DNA of 64,000 bases, taken from the NCBI RefSeq assembly GCF_047470865.1, contig NZ_JAZDRH010000007.1:67787-131786 (forward strand). The letters are read 5' to 3'. The notes under the pieces were generated by a model. The model was given only the letters and a program-made list of their open reading frames with translations, did no database searches and was not told the origin of the DNA. The first letter of the stretch is position 1, and the number at the start of each line of letters is the position of its first letter. A program made the position numbers and the translations under genes. Source of the stretch: JAZDRH01 sp047470865 (GTDB taxonomy: Bacteria; Pseudomonadota; Gammaproteobacteria; Pseudomonadales; Pseudomonadaceae). This document shows positions 23,305-32,807 of this stretch, piece after piece.

Positions 23305-24135
23305 TTACACTTTAAGTCGTTGCGCATGATAAGCGATATGCTCACCCATAAAAGTCGCAATAAAATAGTAGCTATGGTCATAGCCTTGCTGTAGCCGAAT
23401 ACTGTGATCTATTCCTTGCTGCTGACAGGCACGCGCAAGTAACTCTGTTTTTAGTTGCGTATCTAAAAAGTTATCTGCCAGACCTTGATCAACCAATAAA
23501 CCATCAACTTTTGCTCCCGCTTCAATTAAAGCAACAGCATCATATTCGATCCATTGTTGCTTATCGTCACCTAAATAGGCAGCAAAGGCCTTTTCGCCCC
23601 AAGCAACTTGGCTAGGTGCAACAATAGGCGCAAAAGCAGAAACACTGACAAAGGCTTGAGGGTTGCGCAAGGCCAATACCAAAGCGCCATGCCCTCCCAT
23701 TGAATGGCCGAAAATAGAGCGCTTATCTAAAGCATTAAATTGCTTACAGACCAAGTCATGCAGCTCATGTAACACATAATCATACATCTGATAATGATTG
23801 ACCCAAGGTGTTTGGGTAGCATTGACATAAAAACCAGCGCCCTGCCCTAAATCATAGGTTTGATCGTCGGCAACATTATCACCTCTTGGGCTAGTATCTG
23901 GCGCAACTAAAATAACACCATGTTCAGCGGCATAGCGCTGAGCCCCCGCTTTAGTAATGACATTTTGCTCATTACAGGTTAACCCTGAAAGCCAATATAA
24001 AACAGGCAAAGGCTGAGATTGGGCTTGCTCTGGCAAGAAAATAGCAAACCGCATATCACACTGAACCGTTTTTGCCGCATGCTGCCAAACTTGCTGGCTG
24101 CCACCAAAGCAAGCATGTTGTTCAAGCAAAGTCAT
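23305..24135 (-). CDS. fghA: S-formylglutathione hydrolase
   Basis: FghA hydrolyses S-formylglutathione to formate and glutathione, the second step of glutathione-dependent formaldehyde oxidation. The alpha/beta hydrolase motifs are clear: oxyanion LSGLTCNEQN near residue 50, nucleophile elbow GHSMGGHGAL near 145, and catalytic HSYYF near the C-terminus. The ATG at 24135 has TAGGAG seven bases upstream. It is third in the frmR-adhC-fghA order, 62 bp after adhC. Confidence 0.95.
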   Translation of the reverse strand: MTLLEQHACFGGSQQVWQHAAKTVQCDMRFAIFLPEQAQSQPLPVLYWLSGLTCNEQNVITKAGAQRYAAEHGVILVAPDTSPRGDNVADDQTYDLGQGAGFYVNATQTPWVNHYQMYDYVLHELHDLVCKQFNALDKRSIFGHSMGGHGALVLALRNPQAFVSVSAFAPIVAPSQVAWGEKAFAAYLGDDKQQWIEYDAVALIEAGAKVDGLLVDQGLADNFLDTQLKTELLARACQQQGIDHSIRLQQGYDHSYYFIATFMGEHIAYHAQRLKV

Positions 24136-24197
24136 CAAATAACTCCTACCCTACGCGGAACAGCGCGCCTAAGTTAAATATACCTAGGTGCAATCTA

Positions 24198-25307
24198 TTA
24201 ATAATGAATTACTGTACGAATAGACTTACCTTCATGCATCAGGTCAAAGGCTTGGTTGATCTGATCTAACGTCATGGTATGAGTTACAAAAGGCGCCAGC
24301 TCAATATCGCCTTTCATGGCATCCTCAACCATAGCTGGTAACTGAGAACGTCCTTTAACACCACCAAAGGCGGTACCTTTCCATACACGCCCAGTCACCA
24401 ACTGGAAGGGGCGAGTTGAAATTTCCTTGCCAGCACCAGCAACACCAATAATCACAGACTGCCCCCAGCCGCGATGCGCACTCTCTAAGGCTGCACGCAT
24501 AACATCAACATTGCCGATGCACTCAAACGTATGGTCAACCCCCCACTTGGTCATTTCTACCAGTACTTGCTGGATAGGTTTGTCGTAGTCTTTTGGATTA
24601 ATACAGTCTGTAGCACCAAAGTGTTTCGCCAGTTCAAATTTTGCTGGATTAGTGTCAATTGCAAAAATTCTTCCTGCTTTCGCTTGGCGCGCACCTTGCA
24701 CCACGGCTAAACCAATCCCACCTAAACCAAATACAGCCACTGAGTCGCCTTCTTGTACTTTAGCTGTGTTATGTACTGCACCAATACCTGTAGTAACACC
24801 ACAACCTAACAGGCAAACATGCTGAGCATTTGCGTCAGGGTTAATCTTGGCTAAGGAAACTTCCGCTACTACGCTGTACTCACTAAAGGTGGAGCATCCC
24901 ATATAGTGATAAACAGGCTCTCCGTTATACGAAAAACGAGTAGTGCCATCGGGCATTAAACCTTTACCTTGTGTTTCACGAACAGCAACACAAAGGTTAG
25001 TTTTACCCGATTTACAGAAATCACATTCTTTACATTCAGCGGTATACAACGGGATAACATGATCTCCTACCTGTACACTGGTTACCCCTTCACCTACTTC
25101 AACAACAACACCAGCCCCTTCATGCCCTAACACAACAGGAAAAATACCCTCTGGATCTTCACCTGATAAGGTATAAGCGTCAGTATGACAAACACCTGTA
25201 TGACTAATTTTAATCATAACTTCGCCTTTCTTCGGCGGTGCAACATCAAGCTCAACAATTTCTAGTGGTAAGCCGGGACCAAAGGCAACTGCAGCACGCG
25301 ATTTCAT
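24198..25307 (-). CDS. adhC: S-(hydroxymethyl)glutathione dehydrogenase / class III alcohol dehydrogenase
   Basis: This zinc-dependent medium-chain dehydrogenase (369 residues) oxidises S-hydroxymethylglutathione with NAD+. Motifs: catalytic-zinc HTGVCHTDAYTLSG near residue 34 and GHEGAGVVVEVG near 65, structural-zinc CKECDFCKSGKTNLC near 92-106, and the cofactor-binding GLGGIGLAVVQGA near 193. The gene follows frmR by 25 bp and precedes fghA. Also called frmA in E. coli. It is presumably derepressed by formaldehyde through FrmR. Confidence 0.96.
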   Translation of the reverse strand: MKSRAAVAFGPGLPLEIVELDVAPPKKGEVMIKISHTGVCHTDAYTLSGEDPEGIFPVVLGHEGAGVVVEVGEGVTSVQVGDHVIPLYTAECKECDFCKSGKTNLCVAVRETQGKGLMPDGTTRFSYNGEPVYHYMGCSTFSEYSVVAEVSLAKINPDANAQHVCLLGCGVTTGIGAVHNTAKVQEGDSVAVFGLGGIGLAVVQGARQAKAGRIFAIDTNPAKFELAKHFGATDCINPKDYDKPIQQVLVEMTKWGVDHTFECIGNVDVMRAALESAHRGWGQSVIIGVAGAGKEISTRPFQLVTGRVWKGTAFGGVKGRSQLPAMVEDAMKGDIELAPFVTHTMTLDQINQAFDLMHEGKSIRTVIHY

Positions 25308-25332
25308 AATTTTTCTCTCATAAATGATCAGC

Positions 25333-25611
25333 TTATTTTAAATAAGCTCGGATTAATTCAATGGTGTCATTCACAGACGAGTGTATTTGTGTTGATCTAG
25401 CCTGAGATTCATCCATGAAAGTTTCGCGGATATGGCTCTCTAATACTTGAGCCATTAATCCGTTAGCTGCACCACGCACAGCCGCTATTTGCTGCAAGAT
25501 AGAACGGCACTCCGTCTCGGCTTGTAAAGCACGCTCAAGCGCTTCAATTTGCCCCTTAATGCGCTTAACACGAGCAAGCACTTTTTTCTTTTCTTCAGGA
25601 GAGCTAGGCAT
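25333..25611 (-). CDS. frmR: Formaldehyde-responsive repressor FrmR (CsoR/RcnR family)
   Basis: The ATG at 25611 gives MPSSPEEKKKVLARVKRIKGQ and 92 residues, matching FrmR in length and start; the N-terminal Pro is part of the formaldehyde-sensing site. The cysteine in TECRSILQQIAAVRGAANGL (near 35) and the histidine in VLESHIRETF (near 60) are the other family positions. Formaldehyde crosslinks Pro and Cys and releases DNA. The operator-like dyad is 57-75 bases upstream. It heads the frmR-adhC-fghA operon. Confidence 0.94.
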   Translation of the reverse strand: MPSSPEEKKKVLARVKRIKGQIEALERALQAETECRSILQQIAAVRGAANGLMAQVLESHIRETFMDESQARSTQIHSSVNDTIELIRAYLK

Positions 25612-25667
25612 AAGTATTCTCTTTTTAACTGAAAACGAGCATAACCTATTTAGTATCAAACAGTAAG

Positions 25668-25686
25668 TATACTGGGGTATAGTATA
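25668..25686 (-). promoter_or_regulatory. FrmR operator
   Basis: TATACT-GGGGTAT-AGTATA: 6-bp AT-rich arms flank a G-tract, the form of CsoR/RcnR/FrmR-type operators. It is upstream of frmR, where autoregulation is expected. No independent promoter hexamers were scored here. Confidence 0.6.
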
Positions 25687-25718
25687 TTTAGAAAGAACGT
25701 TATTTAAGATAAGCTGGC

Positions 25719-25757
25719 AAAAAAAGGCCAGATAGCATCTACTATCTGGCCTTTTTT
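25719..25757. terminator. Bidirectional terminator between the KAS III gene and frmR
   Basis: AAAAAGGCCAGATAG / CTATCTGGCCTTTTT, a 15-bp stem with a 6-base loop, with A- and T-runs on both sides. It mainly ends the KAS III transcript. Confidence 0.92.
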
Positions 25758-25774
25758 AACCTTTATTTAGCTAG

Positions 25775-26896
25775 CTATACTTTACGTAGAATCACGCTAC
25801 CCACTGAATAGCCTGCGCCAAAAGAGCTAAGCACACCATAAGCACCACTAGGTAAATCTTCTTGATATTTATGTAACGCAATAACTGAGCCCGCTGAGCT
25901 AGTATTGGCATAGGTATCAAGAATAACAGGCGCTTCACTGTCTGTTGCATCACGCCCTAATAAACGACGGGTAATTAGCAAATTCATATTAAGATTGGCT
26001 TGATGCAGCCAAAAACGCTTAACATCTTCAACAGCAATATGATTCGCTGCTAAATGTTCACCAATAATCTGCGCCACCATTGGGCATACTTCTTTAAATA
26101 CTTTACGCCCTTCTTGCACAAAGAGCTTATCTTTAGCGCCAATGCCAGTTTCATCTGCACGGTTTAAATAACCAAAGTTATTGCGAATATTATTGGAAAA
26201 ACTGGTAACTAGCTTGCTACTAATCACTTCCCACTGGCAGTTTGAAGTAGCTTTCTCTGCCTCTTCAAAGATCACAGCAGTACAAGCATCACCGAAAATA
26301 AAGTGGCTGTCACGATCACGGAAGTTGAGATGTCCAGTGCAGATTTCAGGGTTAACCATCAAAATGCTACGTGCGCTACCCGCCTGAATAGCATTGACTG
26401 CGGTTTGCATACCAAAAGTAGCAGATGAACAGGCCACATTCATATCAAATGCAAAACCATTAATGCCCAGTTCTTGTTGCACTTCAATCGCCATAGCTGG
26501 GTATGGACGTTGCATATTAGAGCAAGCGACAATCACCCCATCAATATCAGCCGCGGTACGACCTGATCGTTGCATGGCTTCTTTGGCGGCGGCCACAGCC
26601 ATTTGACACATTACACTAGGCTCGTCATTGGAACGCTCAGCAATATGCGGAACCATGCGTTTAGGATCTAGAATGCCTGTTTTATCAATTACAAAACGGC
26701 TTTGAATACCTGAAGCTTTTACAATAAATTCTGAGCTAGATTCACGCGCAGGTTCAATTTCACCTTGCTCAATTGCCTGTGCATTTTCCGCATTAAACAG
26801 CTGAACCCACTGATTAAAAGCAGCCACTAATTCATCATTTGAAATACTTTGGCTTGGAGTGAACAGTCCCGTTCCGCTAATTACGACTTTTTTCAC
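25775..26896 (-). CDS. Beta-ketoacyl-ACP synthase III-like enzyme (PA3286 type)
   Basis: This KAS III-fold condensing enzyme has 373 residues from the GTG at 26896, which has AGGGGA 6-7 bases upstream. The catalytic triad is present: Cys in DMNVACSSATFGMQTA near residue 151, His in FWLHQANLNMNLLI near 288, and Asn in YANTSSAGSVIAL near 330. The extended N-terminus (to about residue 60) and the residues around SNMQRPYPA are those of the PA3286-type synthases that divert beta-oxidation intermediates into fatty-acid synthesis, rather than housekeeping FabH. The assignment to that subgroup is from memory of the family and is moderate. Confidence 0.85.
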   Translation of the reverse strand: MKKVVISGTGLFTPSQSISNDELVAAFNQWVQLFNAENAQAIEQGEIEPARESSSEFIVKASGIQSRFVIDKTGILDPKRMVPHIAERSNDEPSVMCQMAVAAAKEAMQRSGRTAADIDGVIVACSNMQRPYPAMAIEVQQELGINGFAFDMNVACSSATFGMQTAVNAIQAGSARSILMVNPEICTGHLNFRDRDSHFIFGDACTAVIFEEAEKATSNCQWEVISSKLVTSFSNNIRNNFGYLNRADETGIGAKDKLFVQEGRKVFKEVCPMVAQIIGEHLAANHIAVEDVKRFWLHQANLNMNLLITRRLLGRDATDSEAPVILDTYANTSSAGSVIALHKYQEDLPSGAYGVLSSFGAGYSVGSVILRKV

Positions 26897-26986
26897 AGTA
26901 AGTCCCCTGTTATGCAACTATAAAGCATTAACCTTATAGTAAATGAGTTAAGTTGTGGCTGACCCATGCCAACCACTGACATTTGA

Positions 26987-27937
26987 TTATTCGCTAACTT
27001 CCACTACGCGCAGTTCTTTTGGCATTGAGAAGGTAACATTCTCTGGTCTGCCATCCAGCTCAGATACGTCCTCAGCACCCCAAGCTTGCAGCTGCTTAAT
27101 AACGCCTTGCACCAAGATTTCAGGGGCAGAAGCGCCCGCGGTTACACCTATAGCCTTAGCCTTGGCAAACCATGTTTTCGATAAGTCTTCAGCACCATCG
27201 ACTAAATAAGCAGGTGTTCCTATACGCTCAGCTAACTCACGTAAACGATTTGAGTTAGAGCTGTTTGGGCTACCCACAACTAGAACAACATCACATTCAC
27301 TAGCAAGTTGTTTAACCGCATCTTGACGATTTTGTGTGGCATAACAAATGTCATCTTTACGTGGCCCCATAATCGCTGGGAAGCGCTGACGTAAAGCGTC
27401 AATAACGCGACTGGCATCATCCATTGAGAGTGTTGTTTGGGTAACAAAGGCTAGGTTATCAGGGCACTTTACTTCAAGTAGAGCAACATCTTGCTCATCT
27501 TCTACAAGGTAAATATGACCGCCATTACTGCTGTCATACTGCCCCATTGTCCCTTCTACCTCAGGATGTCCCTGGTGTCCAATCAACACACAATCACGCC
27601 CTTCTCGACTGTAACGCACCACCTCAAGATGTACTTTGGTAACCAACGGACAGGTTGCATCAAATACTTTTAAACCACGACGTTCAGCTTCATCACGCAC
27701 AGCTTTAGAAACACCATGTGCACTAAAAATAACTATATTGTCATCTGGTACTTGATCAAGCTCATCAACAAAAATAGCACCTCGATTACGCAAGTCTTCA
27801 ACCACAAATTTGTTATGCACTACTTCATGACGTACATAAATAGGCGGTTCAAATACTTCAAGAGCGCGGTTGACGATTTCGATGGCGCGATCTACGCCCG
27901 CACAGAATCCACGAGGATTAGCCAGCTTAATTTGCAT
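26987..27937 (-). CDS. ispH: 4-hydroxy-3-methylbut-2-enyl diphosphate reductase IspH
   Basis: IspH is the last enzyme of the MEP isoprenoid pathway and contains a [4Fe-4S] cluster. Three cluster cysteines are visible: NPRGFCAGVDRA near residue 13, DATCPLVTKVH near 97, and the third in the DICYATQNRQ segment near 198. Other motifs: YVRHEVVHN, SAHGVS, and GSPNSSNSNRLRELA. It follows fkpB by 23 bp. In Pseudomonas the next genes are minor pilins; here the KAS III gene follows. Confidence 0.97.
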   Translation of the reverse strand: MQIKLANPRGFCAGVDRAIEIVNRALEVFEPPIYVRHEVVHNKFVVEDLRNRGAIFVDELDQVPDDNIVIFSAHGVSKAVRDEAERRGLKVFDATCPLVTKVHLEVVRYSREGRDCVLIGHQGHPEVEGTMGQYDSSNGGHIYLVEDEQDVALLEVKCPDNLAFVTQTTLSMDDASRVIDALRQRFPAIMGPRKDDICYATQNRQDAVKQLASECDVVLVVGSPNSSNSNRLRELAERIGTPAYLVDGAEDLSKTWFAKAKAIGVTAGASAPEILVQGVIKQLQAWGAEDVSELDGRPENVTFSMPKELRVVEVSE

Positions 27938-27960
27938 GTACAGACTCCTAACGCGTAAAA

Positions 27961-28398
27961 CTATGCGTTGTGGACATCAATAATTTCAACATCAAAGGTG
28001 ATTACTCGCCCTGCTAGTGGGTGATTAAAATCCACTGTTACCTGAGTGTCATCAAAGTCTTTAATGACACCTGGTAATTCACCCTTGGCTGCATCTTGGA
28101 AGATAACCAATATGCCATGATCTAATTCCATATCTGTAAATTGGCTACGCGGCATTACTTGCACATTCTGCGGATTGGGTTGCCCAAAACCTTGCTCTGG
28201 TTGAATCTCGAAGCTGCGCTTATCGCCAGCCTTCAAGCCATAAAGCTGCTGCTCAAAACCTGGTAATAAACTACCATCACCCACGGCAAAGGATGCCGCT
28301 TCTTTCTCAAAGTTACTATCGACTACATCGCCATTATCTAATTTCAAAGCAAAATGCAGTGTTACGCGGCTTTGTTCGCCAATACGTTGTTCATTCAT
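27961..28398 (-). CDS. fkpB: FKBP-type peptidyl-prolyl isomerase (SlpA/FkpB)
   Basis: This 145-residue SlyD-like FKBP contains an FKBP fold with an inserted IF flap: HFALKLDNGDVVDSNFEKE near residue 15, GDGSLLPGFEQQLYGLKAGDKRSFEI near 41 (split), QPEQGFGQPNP, and DFNHPLAGRVITFDVEI at the end. It catalyses proline isomerisation and acts as a chaperone. The start overlaps the lspA stop by four bases, conserved in this gene cluster. Confidence 0.95.
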   Translation of the reverse strand: MNEQRIGEQSRVTLHFALKLDNGDVVDSNFEKEAASFAVGDGSLLPGFEQQLYGLKAGDKRSFEIQPEQGFGQPNPQNVQVMPRSQFTDMELDHGILVIFQDAAKGELPGVIKDFDDTQVTVDFNHPLAGRVITFDVEIIDVHNA

Positions 28399-28910
28399 TT
28401 GTTCTCTCCAACAGCTGCACTGCCTTTAGTTTTTGAGCCTTTAAACATATCAATAATTAACATAAAGGCTCCAATACAAATGGCTGTATCTGCTAAGTTA
28501 AAGGCAGGGTAATACCATTGGTCTTTCCAATGCACCAACACAAAATCAATCACGTGCCCTAACAAGATACGGTCATACAGATTACCTAAAGCACCACCTA
28601 AGACTAAAGCTAAAGCAATAGCAACCCAGGTTTCATGAGATTTTAGGCGCTTTAGCCAAACAACTAAAACAGTACTTACAGCAAGGGCGATAAGGGCAAA
28701 AAACCAACGCTGCCAACCGCTTTCGTCAGCTAAGAAGCCAAAAGCGGCGCCTTTATTATATAAGCGTGTCCAGCTAAAAATATCTGGAATCACACTAATC
28801 TGTTGGTACATCTCTAGGTTAGTGTCGAACCAAAGCTTGCTCACCCTATCCATAATAAAGGTGACAACGCTAATCCATAACCATGGCAATTTGCCCAAAG
28901 CTGCTTTCAT
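28395..28910 (-). CDS. lspA: Lipoprotein signal peptidase II LspA
   Basis: This 171-residue inner-membrane aspartyl protease with four transmembrane helices removes signal peptides from prolipoproteins such as BamE and LoiP in this window. The catalytic Asp residues are in GNLYDRILLGHVIDFVLVHW near residue 115 and FNLADTAICIGA near 138, with the conserved NxGAAFGFL near residue 52 (NKGAAFGFLA). It lies 33 bp after ileS and overlaps fkpB. Confidence 0.96.
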   Translation of the reverse strand: MKAALGKLPWLWISVVTFIMDRVSKLWFDTNLEMYQQISVIPDIFSWTRLYNKGAAFGFLADESGWQRWFFALIALAVSTVLVVWLKRLKSHETWVAIALALVLGGALGNLYDRILLGHVIDFVLVHWKDQWYYPAFNLADTAICIGAFMLIIDMFKGSKTKGSAAVGENK

Positions 28911-28943
28911 ACTGCTTCCTTAAAAGACTGAAAATGTCACTAC

Positions 28944-31772
28944 CTAAGCGTAGTGACGTACCTCACCAGTGCCTTCGATATTATCAACACAGCGGTTACA
29001 TAGCTCAGGATGAGCAGCGTTACTTCCTACATCCCCACGGTGGTGCCAGCAACGACCACACTTGGCATGGTTTGACTTGACAACCTGCAGGCGTAAATTG
29101 CTAAGTTCAGTCAAAGTTGCTGTCTCAGGCGCACTCGCTAACGGCGCTATTGTGGCCGCTGAGGTGATTAACACAAAACGCAATTCATCTTCTAAGCGAG
29201 CCAGTAATTGGGTTAAGGCTTCATCGGCATAAAGAGTCACTTCAGCTTGTAAATTTCCACCAATGGCTTTATTCGCACGTTGATTTTCTAGCTCTTTGTT
29301 TACGGCGGTTTTTACTTGCATTAACTGCTCCCAGAATGCACGGTCAAAACGACTATTCGCATCCAGTTTAGCTAAGCCTTCGTACCATGTATTAAGCATG
29401 ACTGACTCATTACGCTCACCTGGTAAAAACGCCCAAATTTCATCTGCAGTAAATGATAGAACTGGCGCAATCCAACGTACAAGTGCCTCGACAATGTGAT
29501 ACATCGCCGTTTGGCACGAACGACGCGCCAAACTGTCTACGCCTGTGGTGTACTGACGATCTTTAATAATGTCTAAGTAGAAACCACCTAGCTCTTGTAC
29601 ACAGAAGTTGTGCACTTTTTGATATACATGGTGGAAGCGATATTCGGTATAAGCGCTTTGTAATTCTTCTTGCAAGCATGCAGCCGCATCAACTACCCAA
29701 CGATCTAAATCTAGCATCTTATCGTTAGCCACAAGATCTTTCGCCGGATCAAAACCATTGAGGTTTGAGAGTAAAAAACGTGCTGTATTACGAATACGAC
29801 GGTAAGCATCGGCACTGCGTTGCAAAATAGTATCAGAAACTGCCATTTCACCTGAATAGTCAGTTGAGGATACCCAAAGACGTAGAATATCGGCGCCTAG
29901 TTTATCAATCACTTTTTGTGGTTCAATAATATTGCCCAGTGATTTTGACTGCTTACGCCCTTGCTCATCTACAGTAAAACCATGGGTTAGCAAGCTTTTA
30001 TAAGGCGCATGCCCATCAATGGCGCAGCCTGTTAGTAAAGAGGAATGGAACCAACCACGATGCTGGTCAGAACCTTCTAAGTACAGGTCAGCTACTGGAC
30101 CTTGCTGATGCGCAATAGGGTGTGATCCGCGTAATACATGCCAATGTGTAGTACCAGAGTCAAACCATACATCAAGTGTATCTGTTACTTTTTCGTATTG
30201 TTCCGCCTCTGCGCCAAGTAACTCGGCAGGATCTAGCTTAAACCAAGCCTCAATGCCTTCTAACTCTATGCGTTTGGCTACCTCTTCCATTAAGGCAACA
30301 GTATTTGGATGCAGCTCTCCTGTGGCACGGTGTAAGAAGAAAGGAATAGGAACGCCCCAGTTACGCTGACGAGAAATACACCAGTCTGGGCGATCAGCAA
30401 TCATATTATGCAAACGCGCCTTACCCCATGCAGGCGTGAAAGCCGTACTATCTACGCCTTCTAATGCGCGCTCACGTAAGGTTTTGCCTTGTGCTGGCTG
30501 CTTATCCATGCCAACAAACCACTGCGCTGTAGCACGATAGATCAAAGGTGTTTTATGGCGCCAGCAATGCATATAGCTGTGGTTAATAGGCTGGTGTTTT
30601 AGTAAAGCGCCTACTTCTTCAAGCTTAGCAACGATATTGGCGTTCGCTTTCCAAATAAACTGTCCACCAAAAAATTCAAGGCTATCCACATACACGCCAT
30701 TACTTTGCACTGGGCTAATAATGTCATCATTGGTCATGCCATAGCGTTTACAGGTATAGAAGTCATCTTCACCATAAGCAGGCGCTGAGTGAACAATACC
30801 TGTACCTGAATCTAACTCAACATATTCTGCAAGGTAGGCTGGAGATAAACGTGCATAAAATGGATGTTGGAAATTGATAAGCTCTAGCGCTTCACCTTTA
30901 GCACGAGCAACCACCTTACCTTCTAAACCATAACGCTCTAGGTTAGTTTCAACCAAGGTTTCCGCTAAAATCAGATACTTATCACCTACATCAACCAGTG
31001 CATAATCTGCTTCTGGATGAATATTTAGGGCTTGGTTAGCCGGGATCGTCCAAGGGGTAGTTGTCCAGATAACAATTTGGACTGGTTTATCTAACTTAAC
31101 AGCAAAGGCACTAGAAAGTTTTTCAACATCAACACAGCTAAAACCTACATCAATAGCATCTGATGTTTTGTTTTGATACTCAATTTCAGCTTCAGCTAAG
31201 GCTGAACCACAGTCAAAACACCAGTTAACCGGTTTTAAGCCTTTAAATACAAAACCACCTTCCACTAACTTTGCTAAAGCACGTACTTCACCTGCTTCAT
31301 TGGCAAAGTTCATTGTTTTATATGGGTTATCCCACTCACCTAAGACGCCAAGACGAATAAAGCCCTGCATTTGCTCAGATATTTGCCCAGACGCATATTC
31401 ACGGCATAGCCCACGCACTTTATCTGCAGGTAAGTTTTTACCGTGTTGTACTTCTACTTTGTGCTCAATCGGCAGACCATGACAATCCCACCCAGGCACA
31501 TAAGGTGCATCAAAACCTGCAATCGTTTTGCTGCGAACAATAATATCTTTGAGAATTTTATTAAGCGCGTGACCTATATGAATTGCACCATTAGCGTAAG
31601 GAGGGCCATCGTGCAAAATAAAACGTGGGCGACCTTTTCCGATGTTACGCATTTTTTGGTACAGATTAATGCTGTCCCAATACTCAAGCATTTTAGGTTC
31701 ACGGGTTGGAAGACCCGCCTTCATCGGGAATGCCGTTTCCGGCAAATTCAGTGTCGCTTTATAGTCGGTCAT
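28944..31772 (-). CDS. ileS: Isoleucyl-tRNA synthetase
   Basis: This class I synthetase has 942 residues from the ATG at 31772 (MTDYKATLNLPETAFPMK), the usual start; the frame is open for 26 more codons upstream but overlaps ribF. HIGH-equivalent motif: DGPPYANGAIHIGHALNK near residue 59. KMSKS-equivalent: QGRKQSKSLGN near 600. The editing domain includes TTPWTIPANQALNI. The C-terminal zinc finger is CGRCWHHRGDVG...CNRCVDNI. Part of the murJ-ribF-ileS-lspA-fkpB-ispH block. No T-box is expected or seen in this group. Confidence 0.98.
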   Translation of the reverse strand: MTDYKATLNLPETAFPMKAGLPTREPKMLEYWDSINLYQKMRNIGKGRPRFILHDGPPYANGAIHIGHALNKILKDIIVRSKTIAGFDAPYVPGWDCHGLPIEHKVEVQHGKNLPADKVRGLCREYASGQISEQMQGFIRLGVLGEWDNPYKTMNFANEAGEVRALAKLVEGGFVFKGLKPVNWCFDCGSALAEAEIEYQNKTSDAIDVGFSCVDVEKLSSAFAVKLDKPVQIVIWTTTPWTIPANQALNIHPEADYALVDVGDKYLILAETLVETNLERYGLEGKVVARAKGEALELINFQHPFYARLSPAYLAEYVELDSGTGIVHSAPAYGEDDFYTCKRYGMTNDDIISPVQSNGVYVDSLEFFGGQFIWKANANIVAKLEEVGALLKHQPINHSYMHCWRHKTPLIYRATAQWFVGMDKQPAQGKTLRERALEGVDSTAFTPAWGKARLHNMIADRPDWCISRQRNWGVPIPFFLHRATGELHPNTVALMEEVAKRIELEGIEAWFKLDPAELLGAEAEQYEKVTDTLDVWFDSGTTHWHVLRGSHPIAHQQGPVADLYLEGSDQHRGWFHSSLLTGCAIDGHAPYKSLLTHGFTVDEQGRKQSKSLGNIIEPQKVIDKLGADILRLWVSSTDYSGEMAVSDTILQRSADAYRRIRNTARFLLSNLNGFDPAKDLVANDKMLDLDRWVVDAAACLQEELQSAYTEYRFHHVYQKVHNFCVQELGGFYLDIIKDRQYTTGVDSLARRSCQTAMYHIVEALVRWIAPVLSFTADEIWAFLPGERNESVMLNTWYEGLAKLDANSRFDRAFWEQLMQVKTAVNKELENQRANKAIGGNLQAEVTLYADEALTQLLARLEDELRFVLITSAATIAPLASAPETATLTELSNLRLQVVKSNHAKCGRCWHHRGDVGSNAAHPELCNRCVDNIEGTGEVRHYA

Positions 31773-31794
31773 GTTTGTTCTCAAATCGCTTATA

Positions 31795-32736
31795 TCAAAG
31801 GGTGTGAAAATGCTGCCAATGATAGCGGCCATAGGCAATATCAGCGGCAATAGCTTCTTGCAATTCAGCTAAAGACGCAAAGCGCTTTTCATCACGGATT
31901 TTTTGCAAAAATTCTACATGTAAAGGCTGGCCGTATAAGTTGCCAGAAAAGTCCAATAAGTGCACCTCTAAGTGTGCCTTGCCATCGCTTTTAACGCTAG
32001 GACGTACACCTAAATTAGCCACACCAGGAATCACCTTTCCATTAACCAGAGTAGCTTTAATTAAAAACACCCCACAAACTGGGGCTTTGTGCCGCTTTAA
32101 TTGTACATTGGCTGTAGGTGCGTTAATTGTACGCCCTAACTGCTGCCCATAAAGAACACGCCCTGTAATACTATAGGGGCGCCCCAAAAGGCGCTGCGCC
32201 AAGGCAAAATCAGACTGCGCCAAGGCATCTCGTACACGCGTACTACTGACGCGTACACCATCTAATTCAATAGTGCCTGTTGGTTCAACCGTAAAACCAA
32301 AACACTCACCTTGTTGTTGTAAGAAAGCAAAATCACCAGATCTATCACAGCCAAAACGGAAGTCATCACCAATTTGTAAGTGTTTGACATGCAAGCCCTG
32401 TACTAAAATTTGTTGTACAAAATCATCCGCACTTAGCTGACGCAGACGCTTATTAAAATGAAGACAGAGCACATAATCAATGCCTGCTTGCTGTAATAGT
32501 TCTAACTTTTCACGTAAACGTGTTAATCGTATAGGCGCTGTTTCAGGATTAAAAAATTCACGCGGTTGCGGTTCAAAAATAATCACACAGGTAGGTAGAT
32601 TAAGTAGTGCAGCACTTTCTTTAAGGCGTAACAAAATAGCCTGATGGCCAATATGAAGGCCATCAAAGTTACCTATGGTTGCTACACACTCATGATGGAA
32701 GTTGTGTAAATTTTGTAATCCACGGATCAGCTGCAT
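31795..32736 (-). CDS. ribF: Bifunctional riboflavin kinase / FAD synthetase RibF
   Basis: This 313-residue protein has an N-terminal nucleotidyltransferase (FMN adenylyltransferase) domain with TIGNFDGLHIGHQAIL near residue 20 and the SSTRVRDAL motif near 161. The C-terminal flavokinase domain has GRPYSITGRVLYGQQLGRTINAPTANVQL (in pieces) near 185 and GVFLIKATLVNG. It converts riboflavin to FMN and FAD. The ileS start codon lies 23 bp past its stop; both belong to the conserved operon with murJ upstream. Confidence 0.97.
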   Translation of the reverse strand: MQLIRGLQNLHNFHHECVATIGNFDGLHIGHQAILLRLKESAALLNLPTCVIIFEPQPREFFNPETAPIRLTRLREKLELLQQAGIDYVLCLHFNKRLRQLSADDFVQQILVQGLHVKHLQIGDDFRFGCDRSGDFAFLQQQGECFGFTVEPTGTIELDGVRVSSTRVRDALAQSDFALAQRLLGRPYSITGRVLYGQQLGRTINAPTANVQLKRHKAPVCGVFLIKATLVNGKVIPGVANLGVRPSVKSDGKAHLEVHLLDFSGNLYGQPLHVEFLQKIRDEKRFASLAELQEAIAADIAYGRYHWQHFHTL

Positions 32737-32807
32737 AACGACTGCACTTACTTACAAAAGACTCTGATTATAACCACAGCAGGTTAATTTGTTCACGCTT
32801 AAAGTGT

